In this document: positions 1 through 5,584 of the stretch, one piece after another
Position numbering within the stretch: position 1 is the first letter of the stretch
Layout of the letters: every line of letters starts with the position of its first letter
NCBI GenBank assembly: GCA_963626295.1
Contig: CAVFWS010000098.1
Span: 1 to 6,553 of the forward strand
DNA length: 6,553 bases
DNA from: UBA1731 sp963626295
Lineage (GTDB): Bacteria > Verrucomicrobiota > Kiritimatiellia > RFP12 > UBA1067
Reading direction: 5' to 3'
The notes under the pieces: generated by a model
What the model was told of the DNA's origin: nothing
Databases searched by the model: none
What the model saw: the letters and a program-made list of their open reading frames with translations, nothing else
Made by a program: the position numbers and the translations under genes

Positions 1-9
1 GGACGATTC

Positions 10-40
10 GTTGCATTTAACCTGCCGACAGTTGCATTTA
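10..40. repeat. Two direct copies of gttgcattta, 21 bp apart
   Basis: The 10-mer gttgcattta occurs at 10-19 and again at 31-40, a period of exactly 21 bp, so it is in phase with one helical face and with codons (NAT repeated in the alternative frame). The right-hand copy contains the stop codon of the methyltransferase-like gene. It could be chance, a coding repeat, or part of a mobile-element end; the window stops too soon to tell. Confidence 0.35.
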
Positions 41-496
41 CTTTGTCCGGCGACCGTCCAAGAAGTTTGGACAGCTCGTCCCCACGACGCGATGGTACGG
101 GATGATGATGGAGATCTCGTTGTGTCCCACGGCGCCGCCAACGGCCTGTGCGGACATCCGCGCGAGACCTTCACGCACCGCAAGCTCGCTGGCGATCCAA
201 CCGTAGGTGACGGTCTGCCCATAGGGAATCTTCAAAAGGATGTCCCAGACCTTCATGCGGAACGCCGAGCCGACGGAATGCAATGGCGGCGTAAAGTCCG
301 GTTCCTTGCCCCTGAAGCAGATGTCCAGCCAGCGCTTGGCCGCCGCCAGCGTCGGAGTCTCCTTCTCCGCGTGTTCGGGCGGGAGGTTGTCGGCGAAGAA
401 CTTCTCGCCGTCGAACCACAGGCTCGTCAACCCGATCTCATCCGCCGCCAGCAACATGCCGCCCACCGGCGACGCATATTCCTGGACATGCACCAT
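38..496 (-). CDS. Methylated-DNA-protein-cysteine methyltransferase homologue, active-site Cys replaced by Tyr, C-terminus truncated
   Basis: The 152-residue protein has the O6-alkylguanine-DNA alkyltransferase fold: an N-terminal segment (YASPVGGMLLAADE, about residues 7-20), then the DNA-binding part from AFRMKVWDILLKIPYGQTVTYG (78-99) through MSAQAVGGAVGHN (114-126). Family members repair O6-methylguanine by moving the alkyl group to the Cys of PCHRV. Here that motif reads IIIPYHRVVG with Tyr at residue 134 (codon TAC at 95-97; TGC would give Cys), so suicide transfer cannot occur. The usual GSLTGYAGG segment and final helix that follow are also missing; after VVGTS the tail CPNFLDGRRTK is unrelated. 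I chose the ATG at 496, preceded by AGGTGG; the TTG at 535 only adds non-family residues. It is either a decaying gene or an alkyltransferase-like protein that only binds damage (known ATL proteins carry Trp or Ala there). Family assignment is firm; function is doubtful. Confidence 0.85.
   Translation of the reverse strand: MVHVQEYASPVGGMLLAADEIGLTSLWFDGEKFFADNLPPEHAEKETPTLAAAKRWLDICFRGKEPDFTPPLHSVGSAFRMKVWDILLKIPYGQTVTYGWIASELAVREGLARMSAQAVGGAVGHNEISIIIPYHRVVGTSCPNFLDGRRTK
56..72. repeat. Small perfect inverted repeat near the methyltransferase 3' end
   Basis: gtccaa (56-61) and ttggac (67-72) are complementary around a 5-nt loop. It lies in the divergent tail of the methyltransferase-like gene. 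There is no T-tract on either strand, so it is not a convincing terminator. Confidence 0.3.
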
Positions 497-533
497 CGTC
501 CACCTGTTTGTGAAGCATGACGGGCGATTTCGC

Positions 534-564
534 AAAAGGTTGCCGAAACCCTATTTCGGCAACC
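534..564 (-). terminator. Rho-independent terminator of the secreted TPR-like gene, overlapping its stop codon
   Basis: A perfect 11-bp inverted repeat (538-548 with 554-564) with a 5-nt loop is followed on the minus strand by TTTT (534-537). The 5' arm of the RNA hairpin is formed by the last codons of the upstream gene (Leu-Pro-Lys), and the TAG stop (551-553) falls in the arm/loop. A ribosome sitting on the stop codon would cover part of the stem, so termination may depend on ribosome release. Transcription of the methyltransferase-like gene would need read-through or an unseen promoter. Confidence 0.75.
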
Positions 565-1147
565 AGGCGGAAAACGAACTGCCGCGATGGGTGACAGCGT
601 TCGGATAGTCGGTGCGAATCTCGTCAAAAAGCCTTTTAGCCTCGTCCGGTTTGCCGGTTCTCTCATACAGCTTGGCCAGATACCAACGCGCATATGGCGC
701 AACCTGCGCGCCGTCGCCATACCAGCAGTCGCCAAACGACGCAATGGCCAGCTTCAGCAGCCGTTCGCGCTCCGCCGTGTCCTTCTCCCGCTGCGCGGCG
801 TACATCACGGCGCATCCCGTCCGGTTCGCCTTCGGGTACTTCTCCATCAGCGTCTTCAACGCCTCCGCAGACTCGTCCGACCTCGATGACACCTTACGGT
901 ACAGGCGTTCGATCTCCCGCCGCGTGGTGCGGTCAAAAGAGGCGGCGTCAGCGGCGAACCGTTCACGCGCCGCTTTTCGGGCGATCTCCATCTCAGGCGG
1001 AACCGGCTTTGCGCACTTTTCGGACACGCAATGGCTATCGCGCACATCGTTCTTCGGCACATCAACATTCTCGGCCCGTACCGGAAGGAATCCAAGTCCC
1101 CCGGCAAGAACCGCACACCATACAACCTTCATGCTCTTGTACTTCAT
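551..1147 (-). CDS. Secreted TPR-like protein of unknown function
   Basis: The protein has 198 residues. Residues 1-25 form a classical signal peptide: Lys-rich start (MKYKSMK), hydrophobic core VVWCAVLAGGLGFLPV, and a signal-peptidase-I site VRA before Glu26, so the product is probably periplasmic. The mature part is charged and helical; residues 113-185 look like one or two tetratricopeptide-type helix pairs (YARWYLAKLYERTGKPDEAK, then RLFDEIRTDYPNA), a fold used for protein contacts. Four Cys in the mature part (40, 45, 112, 141) could make two disulphides. The start ATG at 1147 has a good ribosome site (AAGGAAGGGG, about 7 nt away); Met6 is a weaker alternative. The gene has its own promoter and terminator, so it is probably monocistronic. 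I do not recognise a specific family, and nothing in the sequence shows a substrate or enzymatic residue. Confidence 0.85.
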   Translation of the reverse strand: MKYKSMKVVWCAVLAGGLGFLPVRAENVDVPKNDVRDSHCVSEKCAKPVPPEMEIARKAARERFAADAASFDRTTRREIERLYRKVSSRSDESAEALKTLMEKYPKANRTGCAVMYAAQREKDTAERERLLKLAIASFGDCWYGDGAQVAPYARWYLAKLYERTGKPDEAKRLFDEIRTDYPNAVTHRGSSFSAWLPK

Positions 1148-1186
1148 TGTCCATCCCCTTCCTTTCGGATTTTCTGGCTCTTGTTA

Positions 1187-1220
1187 GCGCCGAATTGTAC
1201 CAAAAAAATGACTGCGTCAA
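1187..1220 (-). promoter_or_regulatory. Promoter of the secreted TPR-like gene
   Basis: On the minus strand TGG-TACAAT (extended -10; hexamer 1194-1199) is preceded by TTGACG (1215-1220). The spacer is only 15 nt, shorter than the usual 16-18, so the -35 contact may be weak and the promoter may lean on the extended -10 or an activator. TCGGCGC follows the -10. Predicted transcript start lies near 1187, giving a leader of about 40 nt with a clear ribosome site. Confidence 0.55.
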
Positions 1221-1248
1221 ACTCCAACATCGTCACTCAAACATCGTC
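1221..1248 (-). promoter_or_regulatory. 14-bp tandem repeat abutting the -35 box: candidate activator site
   Basis: Read on the minus strand, GACGATGTTTGAGT (1235-1248) is followed immediately by GACGATGTTGGAGT (1221-1234), 13 of 14 bases identical, and then directly by the TTGACG -35 hexamer. Tandem direct repeats placed flush against -35 are typical of response-regulator or other activator boxes. No candidate regulator is encoded in the window. Confidence 0.5.
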
Positions 1249-1292
1249 CACACGCTTACCCCCTTATAAGTCTGCTTTATCCCCACTGTACT

Positions 1293-1330
1293 TCACTACC
1301 ACCGCATTTATATAAATGCGGTGGTAGTGA
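1293..1330. repeat. Perfect 38-bp palindrome in the divergent intergenic region
   Basis: The left half tcactaccaccgcattta (1293-1310) plus a central t/a is mirrored exactly by the right half ending taaatgcggtggtagtga, giving 19 complementary pairs with no spacer. It sits about 70 bp upstream of the -35 of the secreted gene and about 80 bp upstream of the -10 of the protease gene, so it can be neither gene's terminator, and no T-run follows on either side. Possible roles are an operator for a dimeric regulator, a cruciform or replication-related site, or a small dispersed palindromic element. Confidence 0.85.
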
Positions 1331-1385
1331 CATGGCCCACAGTCCCCAAGGGTGAATGCAATGGCAAAAGGACAAAAGTGCGGCA

Positions 1386-1425
1386 CATGCGCATGGCGCA
1401 GCCGTTTTATGGTAGAATTTGCGCC
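1386..1425 (+). promoter_or_regulatory. Promoter of the M50 protease gene, probably giving a leaderless mRNA
   Basis: TGG-TAGAAT (hexamer 1413-1418) is followed by TTGCGCC and immediately by the ATG at 1426. A start 7 nt after the -10 would fall at about 1425, so the transcript would begin at or next to the start codon. No good -35 is seen; instead a perfect 10-bp palindrome catgcgcatg (1386-1395) occupies that position and could be an operator. Confidence 0.5.
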
Positions 1426-2178
1426 ATGTTTCCAAGAAGAATAAAAATCTGTGACGCTTTCGGGATACCGGTGTATCTGGATGTCTCGCTCATCTTCCTC
1501 CTTCTCGTGTTCGCCACGGATGGCGGTCCGTTCCTGCTGTCGATGGCTTGTGCGCTGATGCTGCTCGTCTCGATAACCGCACATGAGCTTGGCCATGCGC
1601 TCACGGCGCGGCTGTTTGGCTATGGTACGCGCGACATCACGCTGTCTCTGCTTGGCGGGTGCGCTTCGCTGATCGCGTTGCCCCGCAAGGCCTGGCAGGA
1701 ACTGCTTACGGCAATCGCAGGCCCGGCGGTCAGCTTCGCGATTTCCGGATTGGCGTACATCTCGCTCCTTTTCATCCCGATGGACCGATGGACTGCCGCC
1801 TTGCTTTTCTACACCATGTGGATGAACCTGATGCTGGGCGCGTTCAACCTTCTGCCGGGATTCCCGATGGATGGCGGCAGGGTGTTCCGCTCGCTCATGC
1901 GGGCGTTCATGTCGCGCACACGCGCAACCTACATCGCAATGATCGTAGGGCGAGGGGTTGCCATACTGTTGGGGCTATGGGGACTCCACCGCATATTCAA
2001 CGGCGGCGGATGGGGATTCGTGACGATACTCATCGCATGGATGATATGGCGCGAAGGCTGGAGGGAATACCAGATGGCGCGAATGGAGTCCGGCTGGTGG
2101 GGCGGCGAATGGAGCGCCAAGGTCTCGCCTCCGCCATATGGCGGGGATGACGACGAGGTTCGCATTCGAGAGGATTGA
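1426..2178 (+). CDS. Site-2-protease family zinc metalloprotease (peptidase M50)
   Basis: This 250-residue polytopic membrane protein belongs to the intramembrane-cleaving M50 family, which cuts membrane-anchored regulators such as anti-sigma factors or pro-sigma factors. The zinc site is visible: HELGH at residues 53-57 and the partner motif NLLPGFPMDGGR at 141-152, whose Asp149 is the expected third ligand. ITLSLLGGCASL (71-82) and AIAGPAVSFAISG (96-108) are also typical. Hydrophobic stretches occur near 18-32, 36-52, 96-117, 123-143, 172-188 and 196-208; the tail (about 210-250) is soluble and acidic. There is no PDZ or CBS domain, so it is the short, minimal type. I chose ATG 1426 because family similarity begins there and a -10 box ends 7 nt before it; there is no ribosome-binding site, and the GTG at 1321 lies inside the palindrome and adds residues unlike the family. 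The substrate is unknown. Confidence 0.9.
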   Translation: MFPRRIKICDAFGIPVYLDVSLIFLLLVFATDGGPFLLSMACALMLLVSITAHELGHALTARLFGYGTRDITLSLLGGCASLIALPRKAWQELLTAIAGPAVSFAISGLAYISLLFIPMDRWTAALLFYTMWMNLMLGAFNLLPGFPMDGGRVFRSLMRAFMSRTRATYIAMIVGRGVAILLGLWGLHRIFNGGGWGFVTILIAWMIWREGWREYQMARMESGWWGGEWSAKVSPPPYGGDDDEVRIRED

Positions 2179-2194
2179 TTCCCTTGTCGAATCG

Positions 2195-2222
2195 AAAGGC
2201 CGTCTCATGAGATGGCCTTTTT
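2195..2222 (+). terminator. Strong rho-independent terminator, possibly bidirectional
   Basis: aaaggccgtctc (2195-2206) pairs with gagatggccttt (2209-2220), about 11 bp with one G-T pair and a small loop, followed by a T-run to 2222. It lies 17 nt after the protease stop codon. Read on the minus strand the hairpin is preceded by A's and followed by TTTCGATT, so it may also stop transcription arriving from the tRNA side. Confidence 0.85.
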
Positions 2223-2255
2223 CATGAGAAAAACCCGTGCAATCCATGGCCGATA

Positions 2256-2288
2256 GCGGGTCGCTTCAATCCAGATAAACCGACCCGC
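2256..2288. repeat. 8-bp inverted repeat between the convergent genes
   Basis: gcgggtcg (2256-2263) pairs with cgacccgc (2281-2288) around a 17-nt loop. It lies downstream of the tRNA and the protease terminator. There is no T-run on the minus strand; it may serve as a 3' processing or backstop hairpin for the tRNA transcript. The rest of 2223-2311 shows nothing else. Confidence 0.45.
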
Positions 2289-2311
2289 CATCTACTTTCT
2301 CTACCGATGGA

Positions 2312-2387
2312 TGGTGGAGAAGAAGAGATTCGAACTCTCGACCCCCACGTTGCGAACGTGATGCTCTACCAACTGAGCTACTTCCCC
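2312..2387 (-). tRNA. tRNA-Ala (anticodon CGC), CCA encoded
   Basis: The 76-nt minus-strand sequence folds as a full cloverleaf: acceptor GGGGAAG/CTTCTCC, D arm GCTC-AGTTGGTA-GAGC, anticodon arm TCACG-TTCGCAA-CGTGG, 5-nt variable loop, T arm GAGAG-TTCGAAT-CTCTT, discriminator A and an encoded CCA. The third acceptor pair is G3-U70, the hallmark recognised by alanyl-tRNA synthetase. Anticodon CGC reads GCG, a codon also covered by the UGC species, so this is an auxiliary isoacceptor. It has its own promoter and stands alone after birA. Confidence 0.95.
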
Positions 2388-2399
2388 ATTACCAAAAAC

Positions 2400-2435
2400 G
2401 CCGCATAGTATACCAAACCACAGATGTGGACGCAA
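2400..2435 (-). promoter_or_regulatory. Promoter of tRNA-Ala
   Basis: TTGCGT (2430-2435) and TATACT (2407-2412) are spaced by 17 nt on the minus strand, with TGG giving an extended -10 and ATGCGGC as discriminator. The start is predicted near 2400, leaving about a dozen nt of 5' leader for RNase P to remove. The spacer carries the inverted repeat ccaca-ga-tgtgg (2418-2429). Confidence 0.7.
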
Positions 2436-2461
2436 GGGGGAATATGCAGGTTTTTCGCGGC

Positions 2462-2483
2462 GCATTCCAAATGCATTCCAAAT
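2462..2483. repeat. 11-bp tandem duplication between birA and the tRNA
   Basis: gcattccaaat occurs twice without a gap (2462-2472 and 2473-2483). On the minus strand this gives alternative small hairpins of the form GCATT-tgg-AATGC. No T-run follows, so no terminator for the birA operon can be recognised; read-through into the tRNA or factor-dependent termination is possible. Confidence 0.6.
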
Positions 2484-2520
2484 GCGAATGACGGAACCGT
2501 ACCGGCGAACTCCAGGCGCA

Positions 2521-3315
2521 CTACCCGATGCGCCGCACATGAGCCTCGCCTGCGTATACGGCAATTCCGCCAACGTCAAGCGATCCGTCTGGCAATATGC
2601 CGCCGCACATTCCGGTTGCGGGGCTGTCGTCGCCATCCACCCGGCTCACGGAAACAAGGCGTCCCTTAAGGAAATCAAGGCGCGACACGTCTGGCCATAG
2701 TCCGGCAAATCCGCTTCTGCGCCACACTTCAAGAACCGCATCCAGCTGCGCAAGCGTTCCGTCGCGCACTCCCGATATCTGAATTGGACGTGCATCGCAT
2801 TCCCCACCGCATCTGGCAAGCTCAAGCCTCAGCGATGTAGCACGATCGGATATCTCCGGCGCAAAAACCGTCTGGTTCACGTTTATGCCCATTCCGGCGA
2901 TCACGCAATCGCCATTCCTTTCGCACAGGATCCCACATACCTTGCGGCCATCGACAAGTATGTCGTTCGGCCACTTTATCTTCACGCAACCGCATCGCAC
3001 TGCGTCTTGCCGACAGTCCATTCCTTGCGTCAACGGCACGTCAAGCCGCTCCGCAACGCCGCGCGCGACGGCAAGGCCGACTACAATCGGCAATGTGGCC
3101 ACCTCTTCCGGCGGCATCCCGTCAACGCCGATGACGGCCGACATCATAAGGTTCACGCCAACCGGCGACAGCCAACGGTGGTCGAGCCGCCCGCGGCCTG
3201 ACGTCTGCAGGTCCGCGGTGAACACATCGCCAGGACGACCGCCAAGCGCATCCAAGTTCGTGGACTCGGTCACGTCCCTGTGCAAGATCCGCCAGACAGT
3301 TCCGCCGCCAGACAT
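2521..3315 (-). CDS. birA: Biotin-[acetyl-CoA carboxylase] ligase, catalytic domain only
   Basis: The enzyme activates biotin with ATP and attaches it to the lysine of biotin carboxyl carrier proteins. The 264-residue product shows the family motifs in order: ESTN (17-20), QTSGRGR plus HRW (37-48, the biotinyl-AMP loop), KIKWPNDILVDGRK (112-125) with the catalytic Lys at 125 in RKVCGIL, and GMGINVNQ (141-148). The last ~60 residues are the small C-terminal domain. There is no N-terminal helix-turn-helix, so unlike E. coli BirA it should not repress biotin genes. Between RLDVPL and VKIKWPND there are about 14 extra residues including three Cys (101, 108, 110), and Cys also flank the catalytic loop (127, 131). 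The ATG at 3315 lies one base past the rsmE stop (TGAtATG), implying translational coupling. Identification is secure. Confidence 0.95.
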   Translation of the reverse strand: MSGGGTVWRILHRDVTESTNLDALGGRPGDVFTADLQTSGRGRLDHRWLSPVGVNLMMSAVIGVDGMPPEEVATLPIVVGLAVARGVAERLDVPLTQGMDCRQDAVRCGCVKIKWPNDILVDGRKVCGILCERNGDCVIAGMGINVNQTVFAPEISDRATSLRLELARCGGECDARPIQISGVRDGTLAQLDAVLEVWRRSGFAGLWPDVSRLDFLKGRLVSVSRVDGDDSPATGMCGGILPDGSLDVGGIAVYAGEAHVRRIG

Positions 3316-3316
3316 A

Positions 3317-4102
3317 TCAGATGTCCCGCGTAGCCATAAGCTGGGCGATTACGGCAATGGTGGCGGTGTCCGTGCGAAGTATCCGGCTTCCGAGCGAATG
3401 CCTGCGGAATCCCTTCCCCTCAAGGGCCGCGACCTCCCGATCGGTCCAGCCGCCTTCCGGCCCAATGGCAATCACGGTACGATTCCCGCCCACATCAATT
3501 CGCTCAACGCCGGATTGCGCAGCGTCCGCCCCCCCCGGATGCGCAACGACCTTTTCGCATCCGGAAAACTCGGCGCCAATGGCAGTTTCCAGATACCGCG
3601 TGAAGTTCCGTTCGCATCGGATCACGGGCACCATGGACGTTCCGCTCTGCATGAGCCCATCCACCAAAAGCGGACGGTACACAGGCTCCTTCATGACCTG
3701 CGCCCCCCAGAACGACTTCTCGACGCGGTCGGCGCCCACAAGCACGATCTTTCCGGCCCCAAGCGCGGCAAGCTGCGGCAAGAGCCGCTTAAGCGTCCTG
3801 GGGCGCGGCGGCGCAAGCACAATGTCAAACCACGGCGGCTTTGGCGGGATTCCATGGGAACACCTCACCACTACGGTGCCGGCGAGCAATCCGCTCCCGC
3901 GCTGGGGAGAACCGGCCTCACGCTCATGCAGCCCACGGATTTCCGTAATGACGGATGTCCCGACGCATCCGTCCAGTTCCCCCGTCTTCAGGACGCCGCC
4001 AACCTCGCCGTGCAGAACATTCAGCACGTGCTCCGCACGCCCGTCGGAAAACGAGGCGAAGCCATCGACGACTTCGCTTTTCTCGAAAAGGATCCTGTTC
4101 AT
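3317..4102 (-). CDS. rsmE: 16S rRNA (uracil1498-N3)-methyltransferase
   Basis: RsmE methylates N3 of U1498 in helix 44 of 16S rRNA using S-adenosylmethionine. The 261-residue protein has the N-terminal PUA-like part (RAEHVLNVLHGEVG, 22-35) and a C-terminal SPOUT domain with the knotted SAM pocket: IAIGPEGGWTDREVAAL (211-227) and LGSRILRTDTA (237-247). The middle (RTLKRLLPQLAALGAGKIVLVG followed by DRVEKSFW, 102-132) matches the branch of RsmE that carries VEKS-W. Residues about 58-92 (rich in Gly, Ser, Pro and Arg) look like a linker longer than usual between the two domains. It starts at ATG 4102 with AGGA about 8 nt upstream, 30 nt after the rhaB stop, and leaves one base before birA. Its expression would follow that of the sugar genes unless an internal promoter exists; none is clear. 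Confidence 0.95.
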   Translation of the reverse strand: MNRILFEKSEVVDGFASFSDGRAEHVLNVLHGEVGGVLKTGELDGCVGTSVITEIRGLHEREAGSPQRGSGLLAGTVVVRCSHGIPPKPPWFDIVLAPPRPRTLKRLLPQLAALGAGKIVLVGADRVEKSFWGAQVMKEPVYRPLLVDGLMQSGTSMVPVIRCERNFTRYLETAIGAEFSGCEKVVAHPGGADAAQSGVERIDVGGNRTVIAIGPEGGWTDREVAALEGKGFRRHSLGSRILRTDTATIAVIAQLMATRDI

Positions 4103-4132
4103 CCCACCGATTCCTACAGCCGGGCCACTCCG

Positions 4133-5584
4133 TCAGCGGACAATCGCCTTGCGCGCTTCCGCAAGGTCGGCAAACTCGCCGGATGCGATCATCTGGACGA
4201 TTAGGTTGCCTATCGCCGTTCCTTCCGTGGGCCCGGCCACAACTTCAAGCCCCGTGGCCTTCGCGGTCAACTCGTTCAGATAGGCATCCTTTGATCCGCC
4301 CCCAACGATGTTGAGTGTCGTGTAGCGCTTGCCGGTTATGGAGGCGAGCAGCTTCGCCTCCCTCGCATAGCTGTGCGCAAGCGAAGAGTAGACACACTGA
4401 AGGAGTTCGCCAACCGTCACGGGGACTTTCTGCCCGCTTTCGGCGCAAGCCCCGCATACGGCGGCCGTCATGGAGTCTGGGGCGAAGAACCGCTTGTCGG
4501 CGGCATCCACGACAGACGGGAAGTCGCCGGCCGCGCGGGCTGCCTTCTCAAGGTCGGCAAACGAGTATTCCCTTCCGCGTTCCCAATCGCCGATGCCCGC
4601 AAGTGCGGCGGCCGTGGCCGCGCCGCCTTTGCCCTCCACATACGACACCCCATTCAGTTCGCGACGGATGGACTGGATCATCCACAGGCCCATTATGTTC
4701 TTGAGGAAACGGAACCGCCTCCACGCGCCGCCCTCATTCGAGAAATTGGCATCGCACGATTCGGAGGTCGTTATCGCCCTGTCGGTCTCGACGCCGATTA
4801 TGCTCCACGTTCCGCTCGACAGGTAGATTGCCTTGTCATCGCGGGCCGGAACGGCAAGGTACGCAGATCCCGTATCGTGGCAAGCAGGAATCACGACTTT
4901 CGCGTCGTAGCCAACAGCGGCCTTGACCGCGCCTGTGAACCCTCCGAGTACCGTCCCCGGCATCGTGAGCGGCCTAAATATCCTGTCAGGAAGTCCCAGG
5001 TGGGCAATCACGTCCCTGTCCCAATCGCAAGTCTCCGCATTGACGAGAGATGTCGTGGAGGCATCGGTATACTCGTTGGCCATCTTGCCCGTGAGGACAT
5101 AGTTCAGGTAGTCCGGGATGAGAAGCATGCGGTCGGCCCGCTCCAGCTGTCCCGGATGCTCCTTCTTCAGGGCCGCAAGCTGGTAGATCGTGTTGAATAT
5201 CGCCTTCTGTATGCCGCAGTGCGAATACAGCTCCTTGAACGGCATGACGGAATCGACATATTCCGGCATCCCGGCGGTGCGCCCATCCCGGTAGGCGACG
5301 GCATCGCCGATCGGCAAGCCCCGGTCGTCCACAAGAACGAAATCGACACCCCATGTATCGATGCCTACCGTCTCGGGAATCTCGCCCGCGTCTGCGGCAG
5401 CCTTGCATCCGGCCAGCACATGCCGGGACAAGGACTGGATATCCCAGCAGTCATGCCCATTCCGCACGATCTGAGAGTTGTCGAAACGATATATCTCCTT
5501 GAGCCGTATCTTCCCGTCCTCCACCCAGCCAAGTATGTGGCGTCCGGAAGATGCGCCTATGTCAACCGCAAGGTGCTTCCTCAT
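4133..5584 (-). CDS. rhaB: Rhamnulokinase (FGGY family)
   Basis: RhaB phosphorylates L-rhamnulose with ATP to L-rhamnulose 1-phosphate in the cytoplasm. The 483-residue length fits the family (E. coli about 489). Visible motifs are VDIGASSGRH (7-16, N-terminal phosphate loop), GIDTWGVDFVLVDDRG (74-89), AYRDGRT (97-103), IFNTIYQLAAL (129-139), ACHDTGSAYLAVP (234-246) with Asp237 as the catalytic base, YLSSGTWSIIG (254-264), NEGGAWRRFRFLKNIMGLW (283-301) and NIVGGGSKDAYLNELTA (425-441). The FRFLKNIMGLW and IFNTIYQL blocks favour rhamnulokinase over fuculokinase or xylulokinase. The ATG at 5584 overlaps the aldolase TGA as ATGA; a frame extending up to 5785 exists but only repeats aldolase-coding DNA in another frame. 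The pairing with an aldolase supports a deoxysugar phosphate pathway. Confidence 0.95.
   Translation of the reverse strand: MRKHLAVDIGASSGRHILGWVEDGKIRLKEIYRFDNSQIVRNGHDCWDIQSLSRHVLAGCKAAADAGEIPETVGIDTWGVDFVLVDDRGLPIGDAVAYRDGRTAGMPEYVDSVMPFKELYSHCGIQKAIFNTIYQLAALKKEHPGQLERADRMLLIPDYLNYVLTGKMANEYTDASTTSLVNAETCDWDRDVIAHLGLPDRIFRPLTMPGTVLGGFTGAVKAAVGYDAKVVIPACHDTGSAYLAVPARDDKAIYLSSGTWSIIGVETDRAITTSESCDANFSNEGGAWRRFRFLKNIMGLWMIQSIRRELNGVSYVEGKGGAATAAALAGIGDWERGREYSFADLEKAARAAGDFPSVVDAADKRFFAPDSMTAAVCGACAESGQKVPVTVGELLQCVYSSLAHSYAREAKLLASITGKRYTTLNIVGGGSKDAYLNELTAKATGLEVVAGPTEGTAIGNLIVQMIASGEFADLAEARKAIVR

Larger units (their letters stand above)
1..83 (-). other. Possible partial reading frame with helix-turn-helix look, running off the left edge
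   Basis: In a frame different from the methyltransferase, the minus strand is open from about base 83 to the window edge (27 codons). It contains DELSKLLGRSPDKVN followed by ATVGRLNA. The pattern of an L-S-x-L-L-G helix, then S-x-x-x-V-x-x-x-V-x-R-L, resembles the two DNA-binding helices of winged-helix domains. No start codon is seen for it; it may be the surviving part of a gene joined to the broken end of the methyltransferase. The stretch is too short for a firm call. Confidence 0.22.

Noticed and set aside
1..85. Insertion sequence end at the left edge
   Set aside because: The 10-bp direct repeats and small hairpin are suggestive, but there is no transposase, terminal inverted repeat or target duplication within view.
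497..535. TTG start at 535 for the methyltransferase homologue
   Set aside because: The extra 13 residues overlap the terminator region and match nothing in the family; ATG 496 has an AGGTGG site.
1293..1330. Palindrome as a transcription terminator
   Set aside because: Both neighbours are transcribed away from it and no T-run follows on either strand.
1321..1425. Upstream GTG start for the M50 protease
   Set aside because: It begins inside the perfect palindrome, spans the promoter, and adds residues unlike the family.
2885..4204. Open frame of 439 codons on the plus strand
   Set aside because: It runs antisense to birA, rsmE and part of rhaB, all of which have complete family motifs; its translation is Arg/Pro/Ser-rich with no recognisable domain.
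3321..4283. Open frame of 320 codons on the plus strand
   Set aside because: Antisense to rsmE and the end of rhaB; Ser/Pro/Arg-rich composition typical of a frame opposite a GC-rich gene.
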